Source: JACDCY01 sp964350145 (GTDB lineage Bacteria; Gemmatimonadota; Gemmatimonadetes; Gemmatimonadales; Gemmatimonadaceae). Taken from it: a stretch of 64,000 nucleotides of DNA. This document shows positions 1 to 8,170 of the stretch, piece after piece (positions within the stretch are counted from its first letter, which is position 1; the number at the start of each line of letters is the position of its first letter). Both the position numbers and the translations under genes were made by a program. Location of the stretch: positions 1 through 64,000 of the forward strand of contig CAYGJL010000008.1 of the NCBI GenBank assembly GCA_964350145.1, in the 5' to 3' direction. Below the pieces are notes generated by a model. The model did no database searches. It worked only from the letters and a program-made list of their open reading frames with translations, and was not told the DNA's origin.

Positions 1-1240
1 CCGCCTCGGCCAGCGAATCCAGCTGCAGCGCCTGCGTGCCGGCGTTGTAGCTGTCGAGCGCCGGATCGGGGAACAGCTGCCGGCAGCCGGAGAGCAGCAG
101 CAGCAACATCGTCACCGCTCCGGCAGCCCCCGCCGCGCGAGCCCGCTTCCGCGCGGCACCGGCGCCGAACCCGCGCGGCCGCACCCCTTCCGGCAGCGTC
201 GAGACGAACGTGCGCAGCCGACGAGGGCGGCGCGCGAGCGCGGGCGCCAGCGCGTCGAGCATGAGCAGCAGAAATGCGGGCAGCAGGAAGAGTTGATACC
301 GGTGCGCCAGGTTCTCGCGATTCTCCACGCTGCGCTGCTCCGCCTTGAGCTGCGCAAGCGCCTGCACCATCGCGGCCACGCGGTCGCCCGCGCCGGGCGG
401 GATGAAGACACCGCGCGCCGCCCGCGCCGCCTCCTCGAGCAGCGCGGGCTCGTACCGCGTCGTGACTACGGCACCAGCATCGTCGCGCTTGAGCACCATG
501 CGGCCGTCCTCCCGCACCGGTATGGTCGAGCCCCGGCGCGTCCCGAAGCCGACGGTGATCACGGCGATTCCGGCATCGCGCGCCTTTTCGGCCGCGTCCA
601 CGACATCGGACGCATCCTCGAAACCCTCGCCGTCGCTCATCAGCACCACCGCCTTGTCGGCGGGCGACTTGCTGAGCGAGAGCAGCGCGGTCGCCTGCCG
701 CAAGGGCGGCGCGAGCGAGCTGCCGGCCTGTCCGACGACGGTTGGATCCAGGTTGTCGAGAAAGAGATCGAGCCCCCCGTCGTCTATCGTCATCGGAGTC
801 AGCACATAGCTGCGGCCGGCGAACGCGATCAGAGCGACCCGATTGCCGCGCCCGCTCGCGCGCAGCCGGCGCACTTCCTGTTTCATCGCCTCGAGCCTGC
901 TCGGCGATTCGTCCGTGGCGAGCATCGAAGCCGATGCGTCGAGCGCCAGCACGAGGTCTATCCCACTCTGGCGCACGACGGTGCGCTCGAAGCCCCAACG
1001 CGGGCCGGAGAACGCCAGACCGGCCAGCAGCACGGCGAGCGTGCAGCTGACGATGCGGAGCCGCGACTGCCGGAGCAGCGCGCCCGGCGCGAGCCGCGCG
1101 ATCATTTCCGGAGTACCGAGCCGCGCCAACCGCGCGTCGCGCCTTCTGCCGGAGTAAATCAACTGCCACGCGGTGAGCGCGGTGACGACCGCCGTGACCG
1201 CGAGCGCCCACTGGAACTGAAAGAAGACGGGTGGTATCAC
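1..1240 (-). CDS. batB: BatB-like von Willebrand factor A membrane protein, apparently fused to a BatC/TPR start (partial, runs off window)
   Basis: The frame is open from GTG at 1240 to base 1, giving 413 visible residues. Membrane segments lie near residues 10-30 and 62-80. A VWA domain begins near 93 with the metal-site motif DASAS at 101-105 and VVLMSDGEG near 198, and a further membrane segment lies near 315-333. VWA proteins of this group sit in the inner membrane facing the periplasm beside MoxR ATPases. Beyond the VWA domain, a basic stretch leads to a hydrophobic run ending LLLSGC near 386 and then a TPR-like start (SYNAGTQALQLDS), as if BatC were fused on. The GTG overlaps the batA stop by 4 bp (GTGA), which fixes the start. 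The role is inferred from the family. Confidence 0.85.
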   Translation of the reverse strand, partial: MIPPVFFQFQWALAVTAVVTALTAWQLIYSGRRRDARLARLGTPEMIARLAPGALLRQSRLRIVSCTLAVLLAGLAFSGPRWGFERTVVRQSGIDLVLALDASASMLATDESPSRLEAMKQEVRRLRASGRGNRVALIAFAGRSYVLTPMTIDDGGLDLFLDNLDPTVVGQAGSSLAPPLRQATALLSLSKSPADKAVVLMSDGEGFEDASDVVDAAEKARDAGIAVITVGFGTRRGSTIPVREDGRMVLKRDDAGAVVTTRYEPALLEEAARAARGVFIPPGAGDRVAAMVQALAQLKAEQRSVENRENLAHRYQLFLLPAFLLLMLDALAPALARRPRRLRTFVSTLPEGVRPRGFGAGAARKRARAAGAAGAVTMLLLLLSGCRQLFPDPALDSYNAGTQALQLDSLAEA

Positions 1241-2069
1241 GGGATCGGCGCCCTCCGCGCGAGCAGCGCGAGCTCGCCGACCAGGGCGAGCAGGCCCAGC
1301 CCCAGGGGCATGCGGAACAGCTCGCTGTACCGCACGTACGACCGCGACTGCACCGTTGTGCGCTCGAGCAGGTCTATCTGCTCATAGATGTTCCGAAGCG
1401 CGGCCGCGTCGCGCNNNNNNNNNNNNNNNNNNNNNNNNNNNNNNNNNNNNNNNNNNNNNNNNNNNNNNNNNNNNNNNNNNNNNNNNNNNNNNNNNNNNNN
1501 NNNNNNNNNNNNNNCGCGTCGCGCAGCCGGTTGGCGGCGGTCGCGATGCCGAGTCCGATCGCGGTCCCGTCCTCGAGCTGTCCCGCCTGCAGGTTGTCCA
1601 CGGCCTGCATGAGAATTGGATAGTCGGTAGTGAGCGGCACCTGCGTGAGCGCTTCCCCGGCGAACGCCACCAGCGCGATCCGGTCCGAGCCGCGCGCGGC
1701 GATGAACTCCTTGAGCCGTTCCTTGGCTACTACCAGGCGGTTCCGCGGGCGGAAATCCTCGGCGAGCATCGAGCTGGAGAGATCCACCGCGAGCGCGATG
1801 TTGATCCCCTCGCTGGTGACGTTCTCCACCTGCGCGGTGGCGCGTGGCCGGGCGAGCGCAAGGACGAGCGCGGCGAGCGCCACGTTGCGCAGCACGAACA
1901 TCGCGCGCGTGATCCGCTCCCCGGTGCGGGGACCTCGCGCGAGCACGCCGGTGCGGGAGAAGGCGATCGCCGTCGGCCGGCGTCGGCGACGAAGTATCCA
2001 CCAGAGCGGGAGCAGTAGGAGCAGCAGCAGCGCCCACGGAGTGTAGAACTGCACCGAGTCGAAGCTCAT
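1237..2069 (-). CDS. batA: BatA-like von Willebrand factor A membrane protein, interrupted by an assembly gap
   Basis: The ATG at 2069 overlaps the upstream stop (ATGA). There is a membrane anchor near residues 10-26, a second hydrophobic segment near 56-73 and the VWA metal-site motif DLSSS at 96-100. The gene is readable for 185 codons down to 1515, is cut by 100 N, and resumes with a typical BatA tail (RNIYEQIDLLERT, a membrane segment, stop at 1237). The second half of the VWA domain is missing. The frame after the gap fits only if the true gap length leaves remainder 2 on division by 3, so 100 bases cannot be right. Partner of MoxR and BatB. Confidence 0.85.
1415..1514. other. Assembly gap (100 N) inside batA
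   Basis: Exactly 100 Ns, the usual placeholder for a gap of unknown size. Both contig ends carry the same 10-mer CGCGTCGCGC directly against the gap. BatA homologues normally have about 90-110 residues between the two visible parts, so roughly 300 bp is probably missing. Confidence 0.97.
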
Positions 2070-3019
2070 GCCGCCTTCCGCTTCTCCCGCTCCGTGAACC
2101 CGCTCTCGACGCGCTCGACCACCGCGCGCGCGTCGGCGCCCAGCTCGCGCGCCCTGGCGGCGTCCACGCGCCACGCCGCGAACTTGGCGAGATCGGTCTG
2201 ATGCAGCAGCTCCGCGAGGCCGGCGCTCCACTGTTGATCGAGCACACCGGCCGCGCGCGTGGCCGCCACCAGCTCACTGCTCGTGTGCGAAGCGCGAACA
2301 CCGTCTACGCGCGCGGCGAGATAATTCCGCATGACGTCCACCATCAGCGCGACGTGCAGCGCGCCCTCGTTCCTGTCGGGCAGGCCGAGCTTCTCGATCC
2401 GGTGGAACTCACGCTGCGCGAGCGCGGCCGGATGCACGGGCCGGTTCTTCCAGCGGCGGTACACGCGCCAGAGCCACCACGCCAGCACCGCCGCGAGCAG
2501 GATGGCCAGCGCGAGCAGCAGCCACTTGAGCCACCACGGATAGGCGAACGGAATGACGGCACGCGCCGGCTTCGGCACGTGCAGCGTGGTGTCGGCGGGG
2601 AGAACGCTCCGCACGAACACCGAGTACGCCGCGAGCGGTATCCTGCGCTCGACGATCCCGGAGCGGACGATGATGTCGCCGAGGCCGAGCGGCTGCGTCT
2701 CGATGTCCCACGCGGCCATGCGGTAGCCCGCCGTCTGCTCCATCTCCGCCGGCGGGCCGGCGCCAGCAGGCAGCAGCCGCGGCTCCACGACCACGACGTC
2801 GCCCGCGAGATCCACCTTGGCCGTGGAGTCGGTGCCGGCCGGGAATTCGATCGTCGAGCCCGCGGGCGCGCGGACGCGGACGATGACGGTGAAGCGCTCG
2901 CCGACGGTGACTGTGTCGGGAGTGACGGCGACGCCGATGCGAATGGGGACCGCGACCGGAGCCACGGGGAGCTGGGCCGCGCCCGCCTGGAGCAGCAGCA
3001 TCGCCGCGAGCGCGATCAC
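2066..3019 (-). CDS. BatD-like / DUF4381-like membrane protein of the MoxR-Bat operon
   Basis: 317 residues. There is a signal-like N-terminus (about 1-15), then a beta-rich domain of roughly 30-140 resembling the oxygen-tolerance BatD fold, one membrane segment near 162-186 and a cytoplasmic tail of about 130 residues that is probably helical. It lies between the DUF58 and batA genes with a 4-bp overlap at each end, so translation is probably coupled. Family members are membrane components of MoxR/Bat systems with no assigned catalysis. The exact subfamily is uncertain because only architecture and context support it. Confidence 0.7.
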   Translation of the reverse strand: MIALAAMLLLQAGAAQLPVAPVAVPIRIGVAVTPDTVTVGERFTVIVRVRAPAGSTIEFPAGTDSTAKVDLAGDVVVVEPRLLPAGAGPPAEMEQTAGYRMAAWDIETQPLGLGDIIVRSGIVERRIPLAAYSVFVRSVLPADTTLHVPKPARAVIPFAYPWWLKWLLLALAILLAAVLAWWLWRVYRRWKNRPVHPAALAQREFHRIEKLGLPDRNEGALHVALMVDVMRNYLAARVDGVRASHTSSELVAATRAAGVLDQQWSAGLAELLHQTDLAKFAAWRVDAARARELGADARAVVERVESGFTEREKRKAA

Positions 3020-4032
3020 CTGCGGCGGGCCCTCGTCTCGCGCGTGCGGAAAAACTTGATCAGTGGCTGGACGACGTTGTCCGCCGTGGAGATCGCGATC
3101 TCGTCAATGGACAGCCGCCGCAGCAGATGCTTCCGGTCCTCGCGCTCGGCGGACACCGCGGTCTCGTACGCGGAGCGGACGCCGCCGGAGCTGGTATCAA
3201 TGCTCAGCGTCTCCCCCGTCTCCGGATCCATGAAGCGCGCGAGCCCAACGTCCGGCAGGTCGCGCTCGCCGGGATCCTCGATGGAGACGGCGACGACGTC
3301 GTGCCGTTGCGCCAGGAGCTTGAGCGGTTGCTCGATCCCCGGCGCCAGGAAGTCGGAGACGACGAAGATGATCGCCTTCTGCGTGAGCATGCGCGACACG
3401 TATTCCAGCGTGCCGGAGATGTCGGTGCCCGTGCCCTGCGGCTCGAACGCCAGCAGGTCACGGATGATGCGGAGCACATGCCGCCGGCCCTTGCGCGGCG
3501 GGACGACGTGCTCGATGCGGTCGGTGAAGAGCACGATGCCCACGCGGTCATTGTTGCGCACGGCGGACATCGCCAGCACCGCGGCCAGCTCGCTGGCCGC
3601 CTCGCTCTTGAACCGCCGCACGGTCCCGAACTGCTCCGAGCCGGAGAGATCCACCGCGAGCATGACGGTCAGCTCGCGCTCCTCGATGTAGCGCTTGACG
3701 TAAGGCCGGCCCATCCGCGCCGTGACGTTCCAGTCGATCGAGCGGACTTCGTCGCCGGGCTGGTACTCGCGCACCTCGGAGAACTCCATCCCCTGCCCCT
3801 TGAACACGGAGCGGTACTCGCCGACGAACAGCGAGTTGACGAGCCCGCGCGTGCGGAGCTCGAGCAGCTTGACCTGCCGGAGGACGTCGTTTGATGGAGT
3901 TGTGCTGGAGGCGGGCGATGCGAGGGGTGCTTCGGCCGCTACGCGCTTCGCGCTAAGACGCGGCCTGCGACCCCTCGCACCACCCGCCTCCTCGACCTTC
4001 ATCGCGCCCGCACTAGCGCGACGGCGGAACAT
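3016..4032 (-). CDS. DUF58 domain protein (VWA-like partner of MoxR)
   Basis: 338 residues. The DUF58 core starts near residue 50 (LELRTRGLVNSLFVGEYRS, then GMEFSEVREYQPGDEVRSID near 80-100) and is followed by a VWA-like region with VDLSGSEQF. Proteins of this kind accompany MoxR ATPases in putative membrane-protein assembly or maturation systems. The ATG shares one base with the MoxR stop (TGATG), which supports this start although the first 45 residues are atypical. Residues about 14-42 are encoded by an 85-bp palindrome (3907-3991) and look like an in-frame insertion. Confidence 0.88.
   Translation of the reverse strand: MFRRRASAGAMKVEEAGGARGRRPRLSAKRVAAEAPLASPASSTTPSNDVLRQVKLLELRTRGLVNSLFVGEYRSVFKGQGMEFSEVREYQPGDEVRSIDWNVTARMGRPYVKRYIEERELTVMLAVDLSGSEQFGTVRRFKSEAASELAAVLAMSAVRNNDRVGIVLFTDRIEHVVPPRKGRRHVLRIIRDLLAFEPQGTGTDISGTLEYVSRMLTQKAIIFVVSDFLAPGIEQPLKLLAQRHDVVAVSIEDPGERDLPDVGLARFMDPETGETLSIDTSSGGVRSAYETAVSAEREDRKHLLRRLSIDEIAISTADNVVQPLIKFFRTRETRARRR
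3907..3991. repeat. 85-bp palindromic element inserted in frame in the DUF58 gene
   Basis: Two arms of about 31 bases (3907-3938 and 3961-3991) pair almost completely: GGAGGCGGG and TGCGAGGGGT recur in both. The centre also folds (ACGCGC-TTC-GCGCT). The element encodes about 28 low-complexity Ala/Arg/Gly residues between the start and the DUF58 core. Similar in-gene palindromes are known in Rickettsia (RPE), but no relationship is claimed. Confidence 0.75.
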
Positions 4033-5039
4033 CAGGGCGCTCGGATCGCTTCCAACACGCGCGCTACGATCGCGTCGCTCGTCACTTCCTCGGCCTCAGC
4101 TTCGTACGTGGTCAGCACGCGATGGCGGAGCACGTCAGGCGCGATCGCCTTTACATCGTCCGGCGTCACGAAGGAGCGGCCGTGCAGGAAGGCGTGCGCG
4201 CGGGACGCCTGCGCGAGCGAGAGCGTGGCGCGCGGGCTCGCGCCGAACTCGATCAGCGGGGCGAGATCGGCGAGGCCGACTTCGGCGGGGTACCGGGTGG
4301 CGTGGACGATGTCCACGATGTAATCCACGATGCGCACGTCCATGTACAGCTCCGCGATCCGCTTGCGCGCGGCGAGGATTTGCTGCGGTGACGCAACGTG
4401 CTCCACCGGGATCGGCTCGCCGCCGGCCATTCTGCGCAGGATCAGCTTCTCCTCTTCGCGCGACGGATAGCCGACGTGGAGCTTGAGCATGAAGCGGTCT
4501 ACCTGCGCTTCGGGCAGCGGGTACGTGCCTTCCTGCTCGATGGGGTTCTGCGTCGCCAGCACGAGGAACGGCTCCTCGAGGATGTACGTCGTGCCGCCGA
4601 TAGTGACCTGCTTCTCCTGCATCGCCTCCAGCAGCGCTGCCTGGACCTTGGCCGGCGCGCGGTTGATCTCGTCGGCGAGGATGATGTTCGCGAAGATCGG
4701 CCCCTTCTTCACCGAGAACTGCCCGTTGGACTGGTCGTACACCTGGGTGCCGATGACGTCGGCCGGGAGCAGGTCGGGGGTGAACTGGATCCGCTGGAAG
4801 TGGGTGTTGATCGTTTCGGCGAGCGTGCGCACGGTCAGCGTCTTGGCCAGGCCGGGGACGCCTTCGAGGAGCACGTGCCCGCCGGTGAGCAGGCTGATCA
4901 TGAGCCGTTCGACCATGTACGTCTGGCCGACGACCCGCTTGCCGACTTCAGCTATCACCTTCTGTATCATCGCCGTGTCGCCGGCTGGCGGCGCGGCGGC
5001 GTGGGGCCCTGCCCCGACGGGCGGTGCGCTGGTGCTCAC
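4032..5039 (-). CDS. MoxR family AAA+ ATPase
   Basis: 335 residues, the usual MoxR length. Walker A is GVPGLAKT at 60-67, Walker B is ANIILADEINRAP near 120-133, and the sensor region is LATQNPIEQEGTYPLPEAQ. A helical lid follows. MoxR ATPases act as chaperone-like partners of VWA proteins, here the DUF58, BatA and BatB products downstream. First gene of the operon. The first 22 residues are Ala/Pro/Gly-rich, so the real start could be the ATG at residue 24. Confidence 0.93.
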   Translation of the reverse strand: MSTSAPPVGAGPHAAAPPAGDTAMIQKVIAEVGKRVVGQTYMVERLMISLLTGGHVLLEGVPGLAKTLTVRTLAETINTHFQRIQFTPDLLPADVIGTQVYDQSNGQFSVKKGPIFANIILADEINRAPAKVQAALLEAMQEKQVTIGGTTYILEEPFLVLATQNPIEQEGTYPLPEAQVDRFMLKLHVGYPSREEEKLILRRMAGGEPIPVEHVASPQQILAARKRIAELYMDVRIVDYIVDIVHATRYPAEVGLADLAPLIEFGASPRATLSLAQASRAHAFLHGRSFVTPDDVKAIAPDVLRHRVLTTYEAEAEEVTSDAIVARVLEAIRAP

Positions 5040-5094
5040 GTGTTTCCCCTGGTGGACGTGGTACTACATACCCGCCTGTGCAGGAATGACGCCG

Positions 5095-5799
5095 CTAACC
5101 GGCCAGCGCCTTGATGATGTCGCGCTCCTTCGAGGTCAGCTCCCGCGTCTTACCCAGGGGTAGGCGGCCAAGTTTCACGGGACCGAAGCGCGTGCGCACC
5201 AGCCGCTCCACCGTGAGGTCGAGCGCCGCGCACAGCCGGCGAACCTCGCGGGTACGCCCTTCGGCGATGGTGACCTCGAACTCCCACAGGCGGTTGCCGA
5301 GCGGCCGCGCGGCTACGTCCATCGGCTTGACGATTCCGTCCTCGAGCTCGACCCCGCGTCGCGCAGCGCGCAGCGCTTCGGCGGCGTTCCCGCGAACGGT
5401 CGCCACGTACGTGCGTTCGACCTCGTTGCTGGGATGCGTCAGCGCGTTGGCCGCTTCACCATCGGTGGTGAGCAGGAGCAGGCCCTCGGTCATGTAGTCG
5501 AGCCGCCCGACATACGTGAGGCCGGGCACGTCCCGCACCAGATCGAACACCGTCTCGCGTCCCTGCGGATCGCTGCGCGTGGTCATGACGCCGGCGGGCT
5601 TGTTGAGGACGATCCACTTGTTCTGTACCGCCGGGCCGATCGGAGTGCCGTCTACCGTGATGACGTCGCGTCCCGGATCCACGTCCTGGCCGACTGATGG
5701 CAGCGCGCCGTTCACCAGCACGCGGCCAGCGGCGATCAGCTCATCGGCGCCGCGGCGGGACGCGACGCCGGCGCGGGCGAGGGCGCGGTTGATTCGCAT
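5095..5799 (-). CDS. rluB: Pseudouridine synthase, RsuA/RluB family
   Basis: 234 residues. An S4-type RNA-binding domain occupies about 1-50 (INRALARAGVASRRGADELI). The catalytic domain contains LNKPAGVMTT and the active-site motif GRLDYMTEG, with catalytic Asp near 101. Late motifs AEGRTREVRRLCAAL and VERLVRTRFGPVKLG are typical. It isomerises a uridine in rRNA, most likely 23S rRNA as in RluB. Downstream of scpB, separated by an inverted heptad repeat, as in many bacteria where scpA, scpB and rluB are neighbours. Assignment to RluB rather than RsuA or RluE rests partly on that context. Confidence 0.88.
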   Translation of the reverse strand: MRINRALARAGVASRRGADELIAAGRVLVNGALPSVGQDVDPGRDVITVDGTPIGPAVQNKWIVLNKPAGVMTTRSDPQGRETVFDLVRDVPGLTYVGRLDYMTEGLLLLTTDGEAANALTHPSNEVERTYVATVRGNAAEALRAARRGVELEDGIVKPMDVAARPLGNRLWEFEVTIAEGRTREVRRLCAALDLTVERLVRTRFGPVKLGRLPLGKTRELTSKERDIIKALAG

Positions 5800-5803
5800 A
5801 GGA

Positions 5804-5897
5804 GCTATTGGCTCCTGGCTATTGGCTGTTGGCTAACAGCCCGGCCGTTCCTGCTGTTCCGCTTCAGGCTAATAGCCAACAGCCAATAGCCAACAGC
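5804..5897. repeat. Heptad inverted repeat (AGCCAAY type)
   Basis: The left arm (5804-5839) is TGGCTNN repeated four times. The right arm (5867-5897) is AGCCAAY repeated about four times. The arms are complementary around a loop of about 27 bases. It fills the space between rluB and scpB. The same heptamer recurs at 44797-44829. Confidence 0.85.
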
Positions 5898-5898
5898 T

Positions 5899-6453
5899 TC
5901 AGGCTTCACGCGTCGATGCTTCGGCTGCCGGCCGTAACGCCACCGCCAGCTCATCCGCGCGCGGGAGCTCGTCGAGATGGCGAATCGCGAGCTGCTCGAG
6001 AAACGCCGGCGTTGTGCCGTACATCAGCGGCCGTCCCATTCCCTCGGCGCGGCCGGTGACCTCGATCAATCCGCGCTCGTGCAGCGACTTGAGGATCGCG
6101 CCGCAGTTCACGCCGCGGATCTCCTCCACCTCCGCCCGGCCGATCGGCTGCCGGTACGCGATGATCGCGAGCGTCTCCAGCGCCGCGGCCGACAGGCGCG
6201 CCGGCCGGCTGGCGAGCTGCGCGCGCTCGATCGCGTCGGTGTATTCAGGGCGCGTGAGTATCTGCCAGCCGCCGCCGGTCTCGATCAACTCGACGCCGTG
6301 GCCCGCTTCATCGTACTGCGTGCGCAGCTCGGTGAGCGCGCCGGCGACGTCGTCGTCGGACGCGTCGGAGTCGAGCTCCGCGAGGCTCTCGCGCGTGATC
6401 GGGGCAGAGCTCGCGAACAGCGCGGCTTCAAGCAGCTTCGCTAGCGGACTCAC
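5899..6453 (-). CDS. scpB: Segregation and condensation protein B
   Basis: 184 residues containing two winged-helix domains. LAKLLEAALFASSAPITRESLAELD opens the protein, and LETLAIIAYRQPIGRAEVEEIRG near 98-119 is the hallmark ScpB motif, followed by GRPLMYGTT. ScpB dimers bind ScpA and bridge the SMC heads in chromosome condensation. The start overlaps the end of scpA by 26 bp, so the two are probably translated together. No smc gene is in this window. Confidence 0.93.
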   Translation of the reverse strand: MSPLAKLLEAALFASSAPITRESLAELDSDASDDDVAGALTELRTQYDEAGHGVELIETGGGWQILTRPEYTDAIERAQLASRPARLSAAALETLAIIAYRQPIGRAEVEEIRGVNCGAILKSLHERGLIEVTGRAEGMGRPLMYGTTPAFLEQLAIRHLDELPRADELAVALRPAAEASTREA

Positions 6454-7168
6454 CCTTGATCTCCACGTCGGTAAAGGCCCGGTCCTGCCGCAGCGTCACT
6501 TCGCCGCGCTTCGCCATCTCGAGGAGGGCGAGCAGGACCGAAAGAATCTCCCACGGCTCGGAGCCCGAGCTCACGAGGTCGCGCCAGCGGCAGCTCTGCC
6601 GCAGCGCGAGCATGTCGCGGACCACGGCGATCGCACCTTCCACGTCGAGCGCTCGCGGCACGACGTCGTGGATCGTCGGCTTCTTCGCCAACCGCAGCAC
6701 GCGGTCCACCGCGGCGAACAGCTCCGGCAGCGACAGCGACAGCGGCGCGGCGGCCGGCGCCGGCGACGTGAACTGCTGCGGCATGTACCCGCGCGCGAAC
6801 TTCGCGCGGCGAACCTCCGACAGCCTGTCGAGCACGTCCACGACTTCGCGCACCTGCTGGTACTCCAGTAGCCGGCGCACCAGCTCGGCGCGCGGATCCT
6901 CCCACCCCTCTTCGCCCTCGCGCCGCGGGAGCAGCAGCTGCGCCTTGATCCGGATCAGCCGCGCGGCCATCTCCAGATAATCCGCCGCGTCGTCGAGCCC
7001 CAGCGTCTTGATGCGGATCAGGAACTGCTCCGCTATCCGCGCGACCGGGATGTCGTAGATGTCGATCTGCTCGTCCCGGATCAGCGTGAGCAGGAGGTCG
7101 AGCGGGCCGGAGAACTCTCCGACCTGCACCACGAAGGCGTTGTCGCCGGCCTCGGCTACGTTGTCCAC
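6428..7168 (-). CDS. scpA: Segregation and condensation protein A (kleisin)
   Basis: 246 residues from the GTG at 7168. The kleisin N-terminus reads VQVGEFSGPLDLLLTLIRDEQIDIYDIPVARI and is followed by DYLEMAARLIRIKAQLLLP, both diagnostic of ScpA. The C-terminal winged-helix region (LLALLEMAKRGEVTLRQD) is present. It joins SMC heads with ScpB. An in-frame start at 7327 would add 53 residues lying wholly inside the protease gene and unlike ScpA. The GTG at 7168 overlaps the protease by only 13 bp and gives the normal length. Confidence 0.92.
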   Translation of the reverse strand: MDNVAEAGDNAFVVQVGEFSGPLDLLLTLIRDEQIDIYDIPVARIAEQFLIRIKTLGLDDAADYLEMAARLIRIKAQLLLPRREGEEGWEDPRAELVRRLLEYQQVREVVDVLDRLSEVRRAKFARGYMPQQFTSPAPAAAPLSLSLPELFAAVDRVLRLAKKPTIHDVVPRALDVEGAIAVVRDMLALRQSCRWRDLVSSGSEPWEILSVLLALLEMAKRGEVTLRQDRAFTDVEIKGESASEAA

Positions 7169-7839
7169 GGGCTCGGCAAAATGAACGGGAGCAGCAGGCG
7201 GACCGCGGCGGTATGCAGATAGAAGATCGGCATGAAGAACGCGCGCATGACCCCCGAGCCAAGGGTTATGAGCAGCATCAGCGCGATCAGCCCGTACCGC
7301 CCGAACTGCTCGTACCGGAGCGCCCACGCTGGCGGCAGCAGGTACTTCACGACGTGCGAGCCGTCGAGCGGCGGGATCGGAATCAGGTTAAAGAATGCCA
7401 GGACGAGGTTGATCAGGATGCCGTAAATGAGCATCAGCTGGAGTATCGACGCCGAGGGTCCGATACCGGGAATCCCTCTTCCGAGGAGCCCGACCAGGGC
7501 GACGGCGAAGACCGCGACCACCGCGAGCACCAGGTTGGTCGCCACTCCCGCGAGCGAGACGATGATGTCGCCCCGCCTGAAGTTGCGGTAGTTGCGCGGG
7601 TTGACCGGGACGGGCTTGGCCCCGCCGAACATCACCCCAGCCGTAATGAAGGTGAGGATCGGCAGGATGATCGTCATGAACGGATCGATGTGCTTGAGGG
7701 GGTTCCAGGTCAGCCGACCGAGCTGGTAGGCCGTCGGGTCACCCTGCCTCAATGCCGCGTAGCCGTGAGCGTACTCGTGCGCGACCATCGAAAAGAGCAG
7801 GACGGGCGCCACGAGCAGAAAAGTCTGGGTTTTATCCAA
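7156..7839 (-). CDS. Site-2 protease-like M50 family membrane metallopeptidase
   Basis: 227 residues with about five hydrophobic segments. HEYAH (HExxH) at 22-26 binds zinc with the later motif NLIPIPPLDGSHV, whose Asp completes the site. This is the short M50 rhomboid-like group found next to scpA in many bacteria. It presumably cleaves within membranes, but the substrate is unknown. It starts with TTG at 7839, which keeps the whole first membrane helix, and overlaps scpA by 13 bp. Confidence 0.9.
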   Translation of the reverse strand: MDKTQTFLLVAPVLLFSMVAHEYAHGYAALRQGDPTAYQLGRLTWNPLKHIDPFMTIILPILTFITAGVMFGGAKPVPVNPRNYRNFRRGDIIVSLAGVATNLVLAVVAVFAVALVGLLGRGIPGIGPSASILQLMLIYGILINLVLAFFNLIPIPPLDGSHVVKYLLPPAWALRYEQFGRYGLIALMLLITLGSGVMRAFFMPIFYLHTAAVRLLLPFILPSPWTT

Positions 7840-7910
7840 TATCGGGTTTGCGGGAAGCGCCGAAGGACGGTAGTTTCAACAACTTAGCCCTAGTAATGGA
7901 GATTCAGTAA

Positions 7911-8144
7911 GTGCCGAATATCGCGTCCGCCAAAAAGAACATGCGAAAGTCCAGAGCCGCCGAGGTGCGCAACCGCGCACAGCGCTCCACGCTTCGCACT
8001 GCACTCAAGAAAGCGAAGTCCACCGAAGGATCCGCCGCCGACCGCGCAGCCGCCGTCCAGCTGGTGGATCGCGCCGCGCGCAAAGGCCTCATTCACAAGA
8101 ATGCGGCTGCCCGTCACAAGAGCCGGCTGGCGAAGAAAAAGTGA
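7911..8144 (+). CDS. rpsT: 30S ribosomal protein bS20
   Basis: 77 residues, very basic, beginning PNIASAKKNMRKSRAAEVRNR, the classic S20 N-terminus; it ends RHKSRLAKKK. It binds 16S rRNA near the base of the 30S subunit. Starts with GTG, preceded by GGAG 9 bases upstream. Transcribed divergently from the M50-scpA-scpB-rluB block, with promoters expected in the 71 bp between. The stop codon lies inside a heptad repeat. Confidence 0.96.
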   Translation: MPNIASAKKNMRKSRAAEVRNRAQRSTLRTALKKAKSTEGSAADRAAAVQLVDRAARKGLIHKNAAARHKSRLAKKK

Positions 8145-8166
8145 CTAGTGACTAGTGACTAGTCAC
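8141..8166. repeat. Heptad repeat (TGACTAG type), palindromic
   Basis: Three TGACTAG units run straight from the rpsT stop codon and end in TCAC, so the whole forms a palindromic tract. It lies between rpsT and the convergent zinc-ribbon gene, where it could serve both as a bidirectional terminator, although no T-run follows. Confidence 0.85.
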
Positions 8167-8170
8167 TGCT

